From Hyphomicrobiales bacterium (GTDB taxonomy: Bacteria > Pseudomonadota > Alphaproteobacteria > Rhizobiales > Beijerinckiaceae), in NCBI GenBank assembly GCA_027483795.1, contig JAIXTT010000112.1, positions 17,539 through 81,538 on the forward strand: 64,000 nt of DNA, read 5' to 3'. The notes under the pieces are model-generated. The model worked only from the letters and a program-made list of their open reading frames with translations. It made no database searches and had not been told where the DNA came from. The position numbers and the translations under genes were made by a program. Positions 1 to 10,659 of the stretch are shown here, one piece after another; positions within the stretch are counted from its first letter, which is position 1; each line of letters opens with the position of its first letter.

Positions 1-1205
1 GCTCGTCGATCCTGTCGACGCCCTATGTCGGCCACCTCGCGCATGGCGGAAGCGAAGGCGCGCTGGCCGGCGTCCGGATCGGCGTCATCCGGGAGTCCAT
101 GATCGTCCCCGAAGGATCGCTCTCGGAACGACCGATCGTCGACGCCGCCAATGCGGAGATCAAGACGATCCTGCGCGATCATCTGGGCGCGACGCTGGTG
201 CAGTCGAACGATCCGCAGGCCGAAAACGACCCCGAACTCGAAACCATGCGGGTCGATTTCAAGACCGCGGTGGCGCGGCTGGTCTCGGTGTTCATGCCCG
301 ACCTGCTGTTCCGGCTGGGGGCCGACGGACAGCCCGTCTACAAGGAGGTCGCCGAGGCCGTCATCCCGACGCCCTTCGTCGCGGGCGGCATGCCGAGCCT
401 CGCCTCGCCCGCCGTCGCCGCGGGCGCCGAGGCGACGTATCAGCCGCCGAAGATCTTCGGCAGCGGCACGATGAAGCCGATCGACTACTGCGTCGCCCTG
501 ACGGAAGGCAAGATCGCGCCGCCGAAGAACCTCGACATCCATTCGATCCAGGAACAGGAACTGGCGACCACGTTCCGCTTCCACATCCAGCAATATCTGA
601 TGCGGCGCGCCGACGACTGGGCCGCGAAGGGGTTCACCGAGACGCTCACGGATTTCGCCGCGCTCAATGCACGGTCGAAATTCTGGGGCGACGATCAGCG
701 CTCCGCCTTCCTCAACTGGGACGCGCTGTCGGATCCGCGCAACCGGCTGGACGGTCGGCAGGGCGTCAACGAGCGCATCATGCTCCGCGAACTGCTGCGC
801 CGGATCGACATGATGGTGCTGCTCGAGAACAAGCTCGACGGCTTCGTCAGGCTGCATTCCCCCTGGCCCCCCGGCAAGATCGGCCACGCCAACCAGCCTC
901 GGGGCGGCATGCACAACATCACGCTGGAATCGTTCTTCGGCCCGAACGGCGGCCTGACCGAGATCCTGATCCCGGCCGGCTATGTCGACACCGCCTATGA
1001 TCCGGTGTTCAAGCTCTCGGCGGATCGCAAGCGCTATGTGCCGACCGCCTCGACCGTCCCGACGCGGCTGGCCGCCCCCGGCCTTCCCTTCTCGCTGGTC
1101 TTCCGCAGCGAGCCCGGCAAGGAGGACGTCATCGTCCGCATCGCGTCGGCCTATGAGGCGGCTTCCCGCCGCCGCATCTCGCCGCCGGCTTTCGGTCCGG
1201 TCTAG
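1..1205 (+). CDS. Amidase family protein, 3' part (partial)
   Basis: The frame is open from the left edge through an internal ATG at 99, so the gene starts outside the window and about 400 residues are visible. The C-terminal segment (long linker, then a hydrophobic LTEILIPAGY stretch, a GLPFSLVF strand and an ending rich in AYEAASRRR) resembles the end of amidase-signature enzymes, which hydrolyse C-N amide bonds. The catalytic Ser-cisSer-Lys region is not in the visible part, so activity and substrate cannot be judged. It ends convergently with the next gene, with a GC-rich hairpin between. Family assignment rests on C-terminal resemblance only. Confidence 0.7.
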   Translation, partial: SSILSTPYVGHLAHGGSEGALAGVRIGVIRESMIVPEGSLSERPIVDAANAEIKTILRDHLGATLVQSNDPQAENDPELETMRVDFKTAVARLVSVFMPDLLFRLGADGQPVYKEVAEAVIPTPFVAGGMPSLASPAVAAGAEATYQPPKIFGSGTMKPIDYCVALTEGKIAPPKNLDIHSIQEQELATTFRFHIQQYLMRRADDWAAKGFTETLTDFAALNARSKFWGDDQRSAFLNWDALSDPRNRLDGRQGVNERIMLRELLRRIDMMVLLENKLDGFVRLHSPWPPGKIGHANQPRGGMHNITLESFFGPNGGLTEILIPAGYVDTAYDPVFKLSADRKRYVPTASTVPTRLAAPGLPFSLVFRSEPGKEDVIVRIASAYEAASRRRISPPAFGPV

Positions 1206-1220
1206 TCGCCGCGACGACGG

Positions 1221-1244
1221 CGCCCGCGGCGGAAGCCGCGGGCG
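1221..1244. terminator. GC hairpin between convergent genes
   Basis: Perfect 10-bp stem (CGCCCGCGGC / GCCGCGGGCG) with a GGAA loop lies 16 bp after the amidase stop and before the end of the opposing hydrolase gene. There is no T tract, so it is a possible bidirectional terminator rather than a classical one. Confidence 0.45.
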
Positions 1245-1307
1245 GCCGACCCGGACATCGTGCGGGAACCCGCGCCCGCCGCGCAGGCGCGGTGCGCAAC
1301 GCTCGAC

Positions 1308-2555
1308 CTAATTCAGGAGACCGTCGAACCAAGTCTTCCATGATGGAACCGCGACGGCGTAGCTGCCCCTGTGATCATGGGGACCGACGCTGACGGCCTC
1401 GACCTTGTCGCCCCCGAGCGCGCGTTGATAATCCATCGGCAGCCGGCCCAGCAGCGGCCGGAGAGCCTCGTCATTTTCGCCGTAATAGTTGCGCGTCAAG
1501 GTCTTGATCGGTCGGCGATAGGCTTGGTTTTCGATCAGGAGTCGGCCGAACGTGCTGGATGCAAAAAACTCCGCGTCGAAATATTCCTTATTGATCAGAT
1601 CGGGAAGATTGCCGGGGATGTCCGCCGGATCGAACGGTTCCTGATCGTATGCGCGTCTTGAGACCTCATAATATTTCGCATTGATCAGCGAGCGCGCGAG
1701 GCCGGGCGCATCGTAATAATGCTCATAAGCGAACGCGCCGAGAATGAAGATCGAAACGATCCATGCCGCATCCATGGCGCGCGGATACAGGAGCGGCGAA
1801 CTCATCATCATCCACAGATCCGCGGGCGCACAGGCCGTGGCGGCCGCCCTGACGGGAACGCCGAACTGCTCGAGCCTCTCCAGCATGGCCATCGTGACGT
1901 AGCCGCCTTGCGACCATCCCCCGAGAAAGAGATGCGTCCTCGTCTTGCCGAGGTCCTTCATCACGATGTCGGCGGCATCGATCAGATCGATCGTCGCCTG
2001 CTGATGGCTCCGTTTCACGAGAAAAGCTTGCTTCTCTTCCGAGAGGCCCATGCCGAGATAGTCCGCGGCGACGACCGCGTAACCTTGTCCCGCGAATTGA
2101 GCGATCGCCAATTCGGTTTCCGGTGATTGTTCGGGAAAGGAGGGGACCTGCGTCTTCAGATAGGCCGTCCCATGCTGATACGAGAAAACGGGAAGGTTCC
2201 TGTCCTGCGTATCGGGAACGGCGATGATCCCGCTCAGCCGTACGGGCTTGTTGTTCTTCTCGGGACATACCGACGGGTATCGGACGCGATAGATCCGAAG
2301 CGGATTGCGCGCCGGCGTGTACGGGACGTTCACGCCGGAAAAGGCCGGAACCGTCGTCGTCAGGATCCGGTTCGATTTCTCGATCGTCCGACTCTCGATC
2401 TCGACATAGGAAATCCCGCCGGGAAGCTCCTTCGCCTTCGGATCGGCAGCCGACACGCTCGCGCCCGCCGGGGCTGCAAGGCCGTTTTGCGAAGCCATCA
2501 GAAGAGGGCCGGCCCCGAGAGCAAGAACCATGTTGCGGCGATCAAGAGTGCTCAT
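1308..2555 (-). CDS. Exported alpha/beta hydrolase (secretory lipase-like)
   Basis: 415-residue protein starting at the ATG at 2555. A longer upstream start is open but would place about 20 polar residues before the signal. The N-terminus DRRNMVLALGAG followed by a hydrophobic stretch and AAPA looks like a Tat-type signal peptide. The nucleophile elbow GWSQG puts the catalytic serine near residue 215, and PHDHRG near residues 392-397 supplies the likely catalytic histidine. The layout resembles secretory lipase (LIP)-type hydrolases, which act on esters in the periplasm or outside the cell. Substrate is unknown. It stands alone, downstream of the terminator of the transporter operon. Confidence 0.75.
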   Translation of the reverse strand: MSTLDRRNMVLALGAGPLLMASQNGLAAPAGASVSAADPKAKELPGGISYVEIESRTIEKSNRILTTTVPAFSGVNVPYTPARNPLRIYRVRYPSVCPEKNNKPVRLSGIIAVPDTQDRNLPVFSYQHGTAYLKTQVPSFPEQSPETELAIAQFAGQGYAVVAADYLGMGLSEEKQAFLVKRSHQQATIDLIDAADIVMKDLGKTRTHLFLGGWSQGGYVTMAMLERLEQFGVPVRAAATACAPADLWMMMSSPLLYPRAMDAAWIVSIFILGAFAYEHYYDAPGLARSLINAKYYEVSRRAYDQEPFDPADIPGNLPDLINKEYFDAEFFASSTFGRLLIENQAYRRPIKTLTRNYYGENDEALRPLLGRLPMDYQRALGGDKVEAVSVGPHDHRGSYAVAVPSWKTWFDGLLN

Positions 2556-2699
2556 CGTCGGGCCCCACGCAAGACATCGGATCGATCCATACTCTCTCCT
2601 GCGGCTCCCGCACAATCATCGAGCCGAGGTCGAAGCGCGGCCTCCGGGAAGGCCCCGCTCCGAAAGCGCTCCCGCAACGGCGGAGAAGGAAACCCCCGC

Positions 2700-2733
2700 C
2701 CGTGACCGAAGGAAAGTCGGGTCTCGGTCACGG
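2700..2733 (-). terminator. Stem-loop after the peptide-transporter operon
   Basis: A 10-bp perfect stem (CCGTGACCGA / TCGGTCACGG) with a 14-nt loop begins 33 bp past the last stop codon (2767) of the minus-strand operon. On the minus strand it is followed by a G-rich then T-containing stretch. Likely terminator of the long operon. Confidence 0.5.
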
Positions 2734-2766
2734 CCTCGTCGTCGGGACGGTCATGGCGGATTCGTT

Positions 2767-3828
2767 TCAGAAAACCCGGCCGCGCGCATCGACCTGCACC
2801 GTTTCGACGAAACGCCCGCCGCGATGCAGATGGACCCGGTCGAACAGATTGGTCACGACGCAGACATGATTGGGAATGATCAGAACGCGCTCGCCCACCT
2901 CGGGTTTTCGGGCGCATGCCGACAGATCGACATGGCCGTGCTCCTCGCTCAGGCCGTTGATCACGGCATCCGGATAGTCGCGCAGCAGGCCGTAGCCGGA
3001 AAGGCCGAGGAGATCGGAACTGAGCGCCTTCGAACCCGAATCCAGAACGGCCCTGTCCGGCGTCGGGCGGCTGACGACCGTTGCGGCGACGCCGACGGCG
3101 CAGTCGGCCGGCGTGCAGGCCCCGCGCGCCACCAATGATCGGTCATTGTAGATGTAGGTGCCGGGGCGATACTCGGTCACGACCGACCCCCCCGGAAACG
3201 ACTTCATCGAAGGCGTTCCGCCCGAACTGACGACGTCGCAATGCCCGACGGCCGCCAGACAACCCGATTTCGCCGCAACCATGAAATCCTCGACCCGCTC
3301 ATGGCCGTTCGGGGCGGGATAGGTCATCAGCCCGGCAAAGGTCAGGCCGGGGCTCCCGGCGATGATGCGCGCCAGCGCGACCGCGGCTTCGGGGTCTTGG
3401 ACCCCGCAGCGCGCAAGGCCGGTGTCGCATTCCACGAGCACGCGCAGAGGCGTGCCGGCGTCCGCGAAGGCCTGTGACAGTCCGCGGACGACGACCTCGT
3501 TGTCGGCGACGACCGTGATGGTCGCGTCTTCGCTCAGACGGCGCAGACGTGCCAGCTTTTCGGCGCCGAGGATGTTGAAGGTGATCAGGACGTCACGACA
3601 GCCGGCATTCACGAAGACCTCGGCTTCCGAGGTCTTCTGGCAGGTGATGCCGGTCGCGCCGGCCCCGAGCTGCTTCCGCGCGAACCGGACGAGCTTGTGG
3701 GTCTTGATGTGCGGACGCAGCGCGACCCCGAGGCGGTCGAACTGCGCCTGCGCGGCGGCGATGTTGCGGTCGACGATGTCCTCGTCGATCAAGACGCCGG
3801 GCGTCTCGACGGCCGGGAATCCGGGCAT
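2767..3828 (-). CDS. D-serine dehydratase / D-threonine aldolase-like PLP enzyme
   Basis: 353-residue fold-type III (alanine-racemase-like) PLP enzyme. RPHIKTHK places the PLP lysine at residue 42, the barrel follows, and a C-terminal beta domain carries PNHVC with His321 and Cys323. In this family the His-x-Cys pair binds Zn in eukaryotic-type D-serine dehydratases, while characterised D-threonine aldolases are described with His-x-Asp; this favours a dehydratase or hydroxy-amino-acid dehydratase, though assignment is uncertain. Start chosen at the ATG 3828, 2 bp after the ridA-family stop; a longer frame upstream is only overlap with that gene. Last gene of the transporter operon, so its substrate probably derives from the imported compound. 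Confidence 0.8.
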   Translation of the reverse strand: MPGFPAVETPGVLIDEDIVDRNIAAAQAQFDRLGVALRPHIKTHKLVRFARKQLGAGATGITCQKTSEAEVFVNAGCRDVLITFNILGAEKLARLRRLSEDATITVVADNEVVVRGLSQAFADAGTPLRVLVECDTGLARCGVQDPEAAVALARIIAGSPGLTFAGLMTYPAPNGHERVEDFMVAAKSGCLAAVGHCDVVSSGGTPSMKSFPGGSVVTEYRPGTYIYNDRSLVARGACTPADCAVGVAATVVSRPTPDRAVLDSGSKALSSDLLGLSGYGLLRDYPDAVINGLSEEHGHVDLSACARKPEVGERVLIIPNHVCVVTNLFDRVHLHRGGRFVETVQVDARGRVF

Positions 3829-3830
3829 GA

Positions 3831-4226
3831 TCAACGCTTCTGCGGCATGTAGGCGACGGCCTCGATCTCGACCCGGATGTCGAGGACCAGCGCGGATTGG
3901 ATCGTGGTCCGTGCCGGGCGCTTGCCCGGTTCGAAATAGCTCGAATAGACGCCGTTGAACCCGACGAAGTCGCGCGCGTCGGCGAGATAGATCGTCGTCT
4001 TGACGACATCGGCCAACGAGCAACCGGCATGACCGAGCGCCGTCTTCAGCTTCTCCATGACGACGCGCGTCTGGGTCTCGATATTGCCCCAGACGATTTC
4101 GCCGCGATCATCCGTCGGCACCTGCCCGGAAACGAACACGAAGTCGCCCGCGCGCACGGCGGGGGACAACGGCATCGAACTCAGCGCAGCTCCGAATCCG
4201 TCACCGCCGAGATGTTCGATCGTCAT
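3831..4226 (-). CDS. RidA (YjgF/YER057c/UK114) family protein
   Basis: 131-residue single-domain protein. RidA enzymes hydrolyse reactive enamine/imine intermediates such as 2-aminoacrylate, made when PLP dehydratases act on serine or threonine. The conserved arginine that binds the carboxylate is present in RPARTTIQ (Arg106), and DIRVEIEAVA near the end is typical. Its start overlaps the stop of the RpiR regulator by 4 bp (ATGA), and its stop is 2 bp before the PLP-enzyme gene. The immediate pairing with a probable D-amino-acid dehydratase suggests it clears the enamine that enzyme releases. That role is inference from context. Confidence 0.9.
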   Translation of the reverse strand: MTIEHLGGDGFGAALSSMPLSPAVRAGDFVFVSGQVPTDDRGEIVWGNIETQTRVVMEKLKTALGHAGCSLADVVKTTIYLADARDFVGFNGVYSSYFEPGKRPARTTIQSALVLDIRVEIEAVAYMPQKR

Positions 4227-5188
4227 GATGATTCCTCCGTACCCGTGTTGGTTGCTTCATGGGATTTCCAACCCCAGTAGACGACCGAACTCTCATCGGT
4301 GTCCTGATCCTTGGCCTGCAGGATCTTGTGGATCTGCTCCAGACGCTTGACGCAGTCGGGGCCGCGAAGACGGCCGATGAGAATGGTGATCATCTCGATC
4401 ATCATGGTCTGGGTGATATAGGCGTCCGTCCCCACCGGCATCGTGGCGTCGGCCGGCACGTCGACGGCGAGAACGATGTCCGCAAGGCGCGCCAAGGGCG
4501 TGTTCGCCCGCGTGATCGCGATGATCTTCGCGCCGCGCGACCGGCCCATGGCGACGGTCTCGAGGAGGGCGGGCATGCGTCCGACGAACGAGATGGCGAC
4601 GACGGCATCGTCGGGCGAGAGGGTCGCGGCCGCCACGATCTGCAGATAGGCGTCGGTATAGCTCGTCGCCGTCAAGCCGAGGCGGAACAGCCGCGCCTGA
4701 AGATCCTGCGCGAGAAAATGCGAGGTCGCGCCGGTGCCGTAGCAATCGACGCGGCGCGCCTTGTCGAGCATTCCGGCGGCCGCGGCCAGAACCTCCGGAT
4801 CGAGCGATCGATGCCACTCCGCCAGAGCCGCCAGCGTCGAGCCCACGACATTGTTGATGACCTCGGACGGCGTGTCCGAATTCCGCACGGAGCGATGCAG
4901 ATAGGGCGTGCCGAGGGCCAAGGTCCCGGCGAGTTTCAGCTTGAAATCCTTGAGGCCTTCGCAGCCGACCGCCCGGGCGAAGCGAACGATGGTCGGCTTG
5001 CCGACATGAGCGCGGGCGGCGAGGTCCTCGACATTGCTCTGCACCGCCCGATGCGGATCGGCCAGCACCATCTCCGCGATGCGGCGATGCGCTTTGGACA
5101 GGTCGGGCATCGCCGCGCGGATGGTCAGCAGCACGTCGGGCGAGCGCTGTTCCGCTGCGACGAGTTCGGCTTCCACGGGAACGGTCAT
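4223..5188 (-). CDS. MurR/RpiR family transcriptional regulator
   Basis: 321 residues: an N-terminal RpiR helix-turn-helix domain (about residues 15-95, including VGKPTIVRFARAVGCEG), then a SIS sugar-isomerase-fold effector domain (about 130-260, with DCYGTGATSHFLAQDL). Such proteins sense a phosphosugar or related ligand. The ATG at 5188 overlaps the stop of the upstream ABC ATPase gene (ATGA), showing translational coupling; longer frames merely read into that gene. It sits inside the operon it probably controls. The palindrome at 10660-10678 in front of the first gene is the likely operator. Confidence 0.9.
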   Translation of the reverse strand: MTVPVEAELVAAEQRSPDVLLTIRAAMPDLSKAHRRIAEMVLADPHRAVQSNVEDLAARAHVGKPTIVRFARAVGCEGLKDFKLKLAGTLALGTPYLHRSVRNSDTPSEVINNVVGSTLAALAEWHRSLDPEVLAAAAGMLDKARRVDCYGTGATSHFLAQDLQARLFRLGLTATSYTDAYLQIVAAATLSPDDAVVAISFVGRMPALLETVAMGRSRGAKIIAITRANTPLARLADIVLAVDVPADATMPVGTDAYITQTMMIEMITILIGRLRGPDCVKRLEQIHKILQAKDQDTDESSVVYWGWKSHEATNTGTEESS

Positions 5189-6146
5189 GTCTCTGACTTC
5201 GGGGCTTCGTGAATGCAGGCGAACCGATGATCCGGGCCCGCCGTCCGCATCGCCGGGACCGCCCCTGCGCAATCCTCCTTCGCCAGCGGGCAGCGCGTGC
5301 GGAACACGCAGCCCGACGGGGGCGAGAGCGGGGACGGAATGTCGCCCTGCAGGAGTTTGCGGGTGCGGGGAGCGTCCGGGTCGGGCTTGGGGGACGCGGC
5401 CAACAGAGCCTGCGTATAGGGATGGCGCGGACGCCGGCAGACCTCCTCCGTGGGCCCGATCTCCATGACGCGCCCCAGATAAAGCACGACGATGCGGTCG
5501 CACATCAACTCGATCACGTCGAGATCGTGGCTGATGAAGAGCATGGCCATGCCCGAGCGCCGCCGCAGATCCTGAAGCAGATTGAGCACCTGCGCCTGCA
5601 CCGAGACGTCGAGGGCCGAGACGGGTTCGTCCGCCACGATCAGATCCGGCCGGACCGCGAGGGCGCGGGCGATGCCGATGCGCTGGCGTTGCCCGCCGGA
5701 GAACTCATGCGGGAAGCGGCCCGCATGCCCGGCGTCCAGTCCGACGGTCTCGAGCAGCTCGCCGATGCGCTTCGACCGCTCCGGCCCTTGCGCGAGCCCA
5801 TGCGCATCCAGCGCCTCGCCGATGATGTCCTTCACCCTGAGGCGCGGATTGAGACTGGCGAAAGGATCCTGAAAGACCATCTGCATGCGCCGACGCAGGG
5901 GCCGCAGCTCACGCCGGCTCAGCCCGCCGATCTCACGGCCGTCGAAGGCTATGGCGCCCGCGGTCGGATCGAGCGCACGCAGGATCAGTCGGCCGATGGT
6001 GCTCTTGCCGGAGCCGGATTCGCCGACGAGACCCACGACCTCGCCGGGCGCGATCTCGAAGCTGACGTCCTCGACGGCATGGACGAGCGCCGGCGCTTTG
6101 CCGAAGCGCTTCGTCAATCCGCGGATGCTGACCAGCGGGGCGTCGC

Positions 6147-6150
<4 letters not shown>
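5185..6150 (-). CDS. Peptide-type ABC transporter ATPase (OppF/DppF-like)
   Basis: 321 residues. Walker A GESGSGKST lies near residue 45, the Q-loop in FQDPFASLNP, the signature FSGGQRQR and Walker B LIVADEPVSALD follow, and the C-terminal oligopeptide-ABC extension contains a Cys-rich segment (GCVFRTRCPLA...DC). It powers import by the DppBC-type permeases together with the paralogue just upstream. The GTG at 6150 is chosen because it forms a GTGA overlap with the preceding gene's stop and leaves no extra N-terminal sequence. Its own stop overlaps the start of the regulator gene. Confidence 0.93.
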
Positions 6151-7150
<1,000 letters not shown>

Positions 7151-7151
<1 letters not shown>

Positions 7152-7999
7152 CACAGCGCCTTCCTGAGCTTGGGATCGAGCATGTCGCGCAGTCCGTCGC
7201 CGACCAGCTGCAGGCTCAGAGCCGCAAGAACGATCGCCAGACCGGGGAAGAACACGACCCAGAAGGCCCGATCCGCATATTGCTGACCCGAGGCGATCAT
7301 CGTGCCCCAAGTGGGAACGTCCGGAGGGACGCCCGCGCCGAGGAAGGACAGCCCCGCTTCCGCCAGCACCGCATAGGCGAAGATGAAGGTCGCCTGCACG
7401 AGAATGGGCGAGGCGACGTTGAGCAGGATATGCACCGTCAGGATGCGCGGGGTGGAAACGCCGAGCAACCGCGCCGCTTCGACGAAGGGCAGTTCGCGCA
7501 CCACCAGCGTCGAACCGCGCACGACCCGCGTGACGCGCGGCGTGTAGACGATGGCCAGCGCCAGCACGACGTTTCCGGCCGAAGCGCCCAGGACCGCGAC
7601 GAGGAAGATCGCCAGCAGAATGTCCGGCAGGGACATCATGGCGTCGACGATGCGCATGATGACGGTGTCGAGCGCGCGGAAATAGCCCGCCAGGAGCCCG
7701 AGGGTCGTTCCGGCCAGCATCGATGCCAGAACCACCGCCATGCCGATGCCGAGCGACGCCCGCCCGCCGTAGATGATGCGCGACAGCACGTCCCGGCCGA
7801 ACTCGTCCGTTCCGAACCAGTTCGTCGCGCTCGGCGGCCTGAGCCGCTGCGTCACCCGCATTCCGGTCGGCGAATAAGGAGCGATCAGCGGCGCCGCGAT
7901 CGCCGCGATGACGATCACGAGCAGGACGACGGCTCCGAACAGGACGAGCTTTCGCCGAAACAGGCGGTCGAGGAACAGTTTCGCGGCGGCGGGATCCAT
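7151..7999 (-). CDS. Peptide-type ABC transporter permease (DppC-like)
   Basis: 282-residue inner-membrane protein. A first membrane segment (about residues 18-40) is followed by the OppC-type N-terminal region with TNWFGTDEFGRDVLSRII, then five more helices and the EAA loop EAARLLGVSTPRIL that contacts the ATPases. Length is normal. It starts 9 bp after the DppB-like gene and is translationally coupled to the OppD-like gene. Forms the transmembrane channel with the DppB-like partner. Confidence 0.93.
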
Positions 8000-8008
8000 C
8001 GCCGAGCC

Positions 8009-8950
8009 TCAGGTTTCGACGCGCGGATCGACGAGCGTGTAGATCACGTCGATCGTGAAATTGATCAGGACATAGATGCCGGCGATGACGATCAGCGCTC
8101 CTTGGATGACCGGGTAGTCACGCCTCAGGACGGCGGAGACCACGAGATTGCCGATGCCGGGAAGGCCGAACACCGTTTCGGTGACGATCGCGCCGCCGAC
8201 GAGCAGGGCCGCGGTGAGTCCGACCACCGTGATGATCGGCACCAGCGCATTGCCGAGCGCATGGCGCAGGACGATGCGGCTCTCGGGCAGCCCCTTGGCG
8301 CGCGCCGTGCGGACGAAGTCTTCGGACAGGACGTCGAGCATGCTCGCGCGCGTGAATCGCGTGATCAGCGCCGAATTGACGATGCCGAGAACCATGGCGG
8401 GGAGGACGAGATGACGAAGTCTCTGCGCGAGATCCGCTCCGGGATCGCCGTAGCCCGCGACCGGAAACCAGCCCAGGCGGACCGCGAAGAACTGGATGAA
8501 GAGAAGGCCGAGCCAGAAGCTCGGGATGCTGGCGGCCAGCATCGCCGACCCGCTGACCGTCTGGTCGGCGACCCGTCCCCGCCAGACCGCCGAAGCGATG
8601 CCGCAGGGAATGCCGATCAGCGAAGCGATCAGAATGGAGAACAGCGCCAGAAAGAAGGTCGGTTCGGCCCTTTCGCCGATGGCCTGCAGCACCGGACGCT
8701 GGAGGAAGATCGACTGCCCCAGATTGCCGGACGCGATCTCCTTGAGCCACAGCACGTATTGGACCGCGACGGGCCGATCGAGCCCGTAGGTCTTGCGCAG
8801 CTCCGCGATGTCGGCGGCGGTCGCCTGATCGCCCAGCATCAGGGAGGCGGGATCCCCCGGAGCCAGTCGCGTCAGGAAGAAGACCATGGTCGCGACGATG
8901 AACATCACGGCCAGCATTCCGGCGAGCCTGCGGGCGATTGCAGCGACCAT
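8009..8950 (-). CDS. Peptide-type ABC transporter permease (DppB-like)
   Basis: 313-residue inner-membrane permease. The N-terminal helix (about 8-28) is followed by the family motif FFLTRLAPGDPA, then five further helices, and the EAA loop RTARAKGLPESRIVLRHALGN. The C-terminus shows LVDPRV, usual for DppB proteins. The ATG at 8950 has a purine-rich GGGGGGA sequence just upstream. It follows the binding-protein gene by 84 bp and heads the permease-ATPase part of the operon. Confidence 0.93.
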   Translation of the reverse strand: MVAAIARRLAGMLAVMFIVATMVFFLTRLAPGDPASLMLGDQATAADIAELRKTYGLDRPVAVQYVLWLKEIASGNLGQSIFLQRPVLQAIGERAEPTFFLALFSILIASLIGIPCGIASAVWRGRVADQTVSGSAMLAASIPSFWLGLLFIQFFAVRLGWFPVAGYGDPGADLAQRLRHLVLPAMVLGIVNSALITRFTRASMLDVLSEDFVRTARAKGLPESRIVLRHALGNALVPIITVVGLTAALLVGGAIVTETVFGLPGIGNLVVSAVLRRDYPVIQGALIVIAGIYVLINFTIDVIYTLVDPRVET

Positions 8951-9034
8951 GCATCCCCCCGTCGTTCGGATCGGCGCGAAGAGACCGCAGCGCGATGCGC
9001 TGCGGCGTGATTTCGACGTCGTCTCCGGCGCGGA

Positions 9035-10606
9035 CTAGGCCAGATCGACGTTCCAGAACGCGGGCGACGGCATCGGCACCAGTCCGGTCATCCTCGCCGA
9101 GGTCGCGCTCAGCGCGGCGAAGTCGCCGACGCGGATGTACGGCACCTCGTCATAGACGACCTCCTGGACCTTGGCCCAGAGCGCACCGCGCTTGACCGGA
9201 TCCGACTCCGCGTTGAAGGCGGCGAGGGACGCCGTCTTCGCCGGGCTGTCCCATCCGCCCGGAGCGCCGACCCCGAGCTGCGGGGGCGAGAGCATCGGCT
9301 CGGGCAGGAAGCTCGAATGCGTGACGTAGACGTCGTAGAGGTTGGTGTCCGCACGACGCTGCACCAAGGTCGCCCAGTCGACGACGTCGAGCTGCACCTT
9401 GAAGCCCGCTTCCTTCAGGTTCTCGGCCATCACCAGCGCCATGCGGTGATGGAATTCGAACTGCTTGGAATTCAGGATGCGGATGACGCTGCCGTCGTAT
9501 TTGGCTTCCGCCAGGAGCTTCTTGGCCGCCGCCGCGTTCCCCTTGTCGTAGGCCGCGCCGCCCGCTTCGGAATGGAACGGAGACGCCTTGGGGAAATGGG
9601 CCGCCGTCGCCTTGAAGAACTTCTCGTCTCCGAAGGCGGCGAGCATCATTTCGGTCGAATTCAGCGCAAGCTGGTAGGCCTGACGGACCTTCTTGTCGGC
9701 GAAGGGGCCCTGCTTCGTGTTCAGGACGAAATACGGGAAGCCGTAAGGCATCACGAGCAGCGGCTTGATCGAAGGGGTCGACGCGATCCGCTTGTAGCTG
9801 TCCACCGGCAACTGCTCGGCGAAATGATACTGGCCGGCGACGACGCCCTCGACGCGCGTATTCGGGTTCGGCACCGGAATGAAGCGCAATTCGGCGATCT
9901 TGGCTTCGCGCTTGCCGGCATAGCCGTTCGCAGGCTCGCTGCGCGCGGAATAGCCGTCGAACTTCGTGAGGATCACGAACTGATCGGGACGGCGCTCCTG
10001 GAACTTGTAGGGGCCGGTGCCGACGAAGCTCACCAGCGGCGTCGCGATCGATTCCTTCGCCATGATCGCGGCATAGCCCGACGGCAGCGCCATATGCGTG
10101 AGCAGGGCCGGAACCGGCGCCTTGAGCGCGATCAAGAGCCCGTGGGTCCCTTTCGCCTCCATCTTGTCGACGCTGGCCGCGACGGCCTTGCCGCGGGGCG
10201 TCATCTCCATCCAGCGCTTGAGCGACGCGATCACGTCCTCGACGTCCAGATCGCGGCCGGAATGCAGCTTCACGCCCTTCCTGATCTCGATCTCGTAGCT
10301 CAATCCGCCGGCGCCGATCTTCGGCATGTCGGCCGCGAGCATCGGCTTCGGATTGAGATCGGAGTCCCACGTATAAAGGGACTCGTAGACATGCATCATG
10401 ATCCCGGAGACGAGATCGGCGGTCGAGGCCATCGGGTCGAGGGTCTGCGGCTCGCCGATCATCGCGAGGTTCACGCTCTTGGCGCCCTGCGCAAGCGCGG
10501 AGCCGCCGGCGGGAAGCGTTGCGACCAACCCGGCTCCGGCGATGAATTTCGCGAGTTCGCGCCGGCTCCAGCCCTGCGGCGACGCATCCTTGTCCTGCTT
10601 CGACAT
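9035..10606 (-). CDS. Peptide-type ABC transporter substrate-binding protein (family 5)
   Basis: 523-residue periplasmic binding protein of the DppA/OppA (SBP_bac_5) type. SRRELAKFIAG at residues 14-24, a hydrophobic stretch and ALAQ form a Tat signal peptide. The mature protein begins with the typical GEPQTLDPM segment and contains the GTGPYKF motif. The ATG at 10606 has GGGAGGGAG upstream; a TTG-initiated extension would start inside the operator region. First gene of the eight-gene minus-strand operon. The bound ligand cannot be read from sequence; neighbours suggest an acylated or D-amino-acid derivative. Confidence 0.92.
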   Translation of the reverse strand: MSKQDKDASPQGWSRRELAKFIAGAGLVATLPAGGSALAQGAKSVNLAMIGEPQTLDPMASTADLVSGIMMHVYESLYTWDSDLNPKPMLAADMPKIGAGGLSYEIEIRKGVKLHSGRDLDVEDVIASLKRWMEMTPRGKAVAASVDKMEAKGTHGLLIALKAPVPALLTHMALPSGYAAIMAKESIATPLVSFVGTGPYKFQERRPDQFVILTKFDGYSARSEPANGYAGKREAKIAELRFIPVPNPNTRVEGVVAGQYHFAEQLPVDSYKRIASTPSIKPLLVMPYGFPYFVLNTKQGPFADKKVRQAYQLALNSTEMMLAAFGDEKFFKATAAHFPKASPFHSEAGGAAYDKGNAAAAKKLLAEAKYDGSVIRILNSKQFEFHHRMALVMAENLKEAGFKVQLDVVDWATLVQRRADTNLYDVYVTHSSFLPEPMLSPPQLGVGAPGGWDSPAKTASLAAFNAESDPVKRGALWAKVQEVVYDEVPYIRVGDFAALSATSARMTGLVPMPSPAFWNVDLA

Positions 10607-10659
10607 CGGCTCCCTCCCCTGAACGCCCCCATTGAAACGAAGGGGCCCTTTGGATCGAC

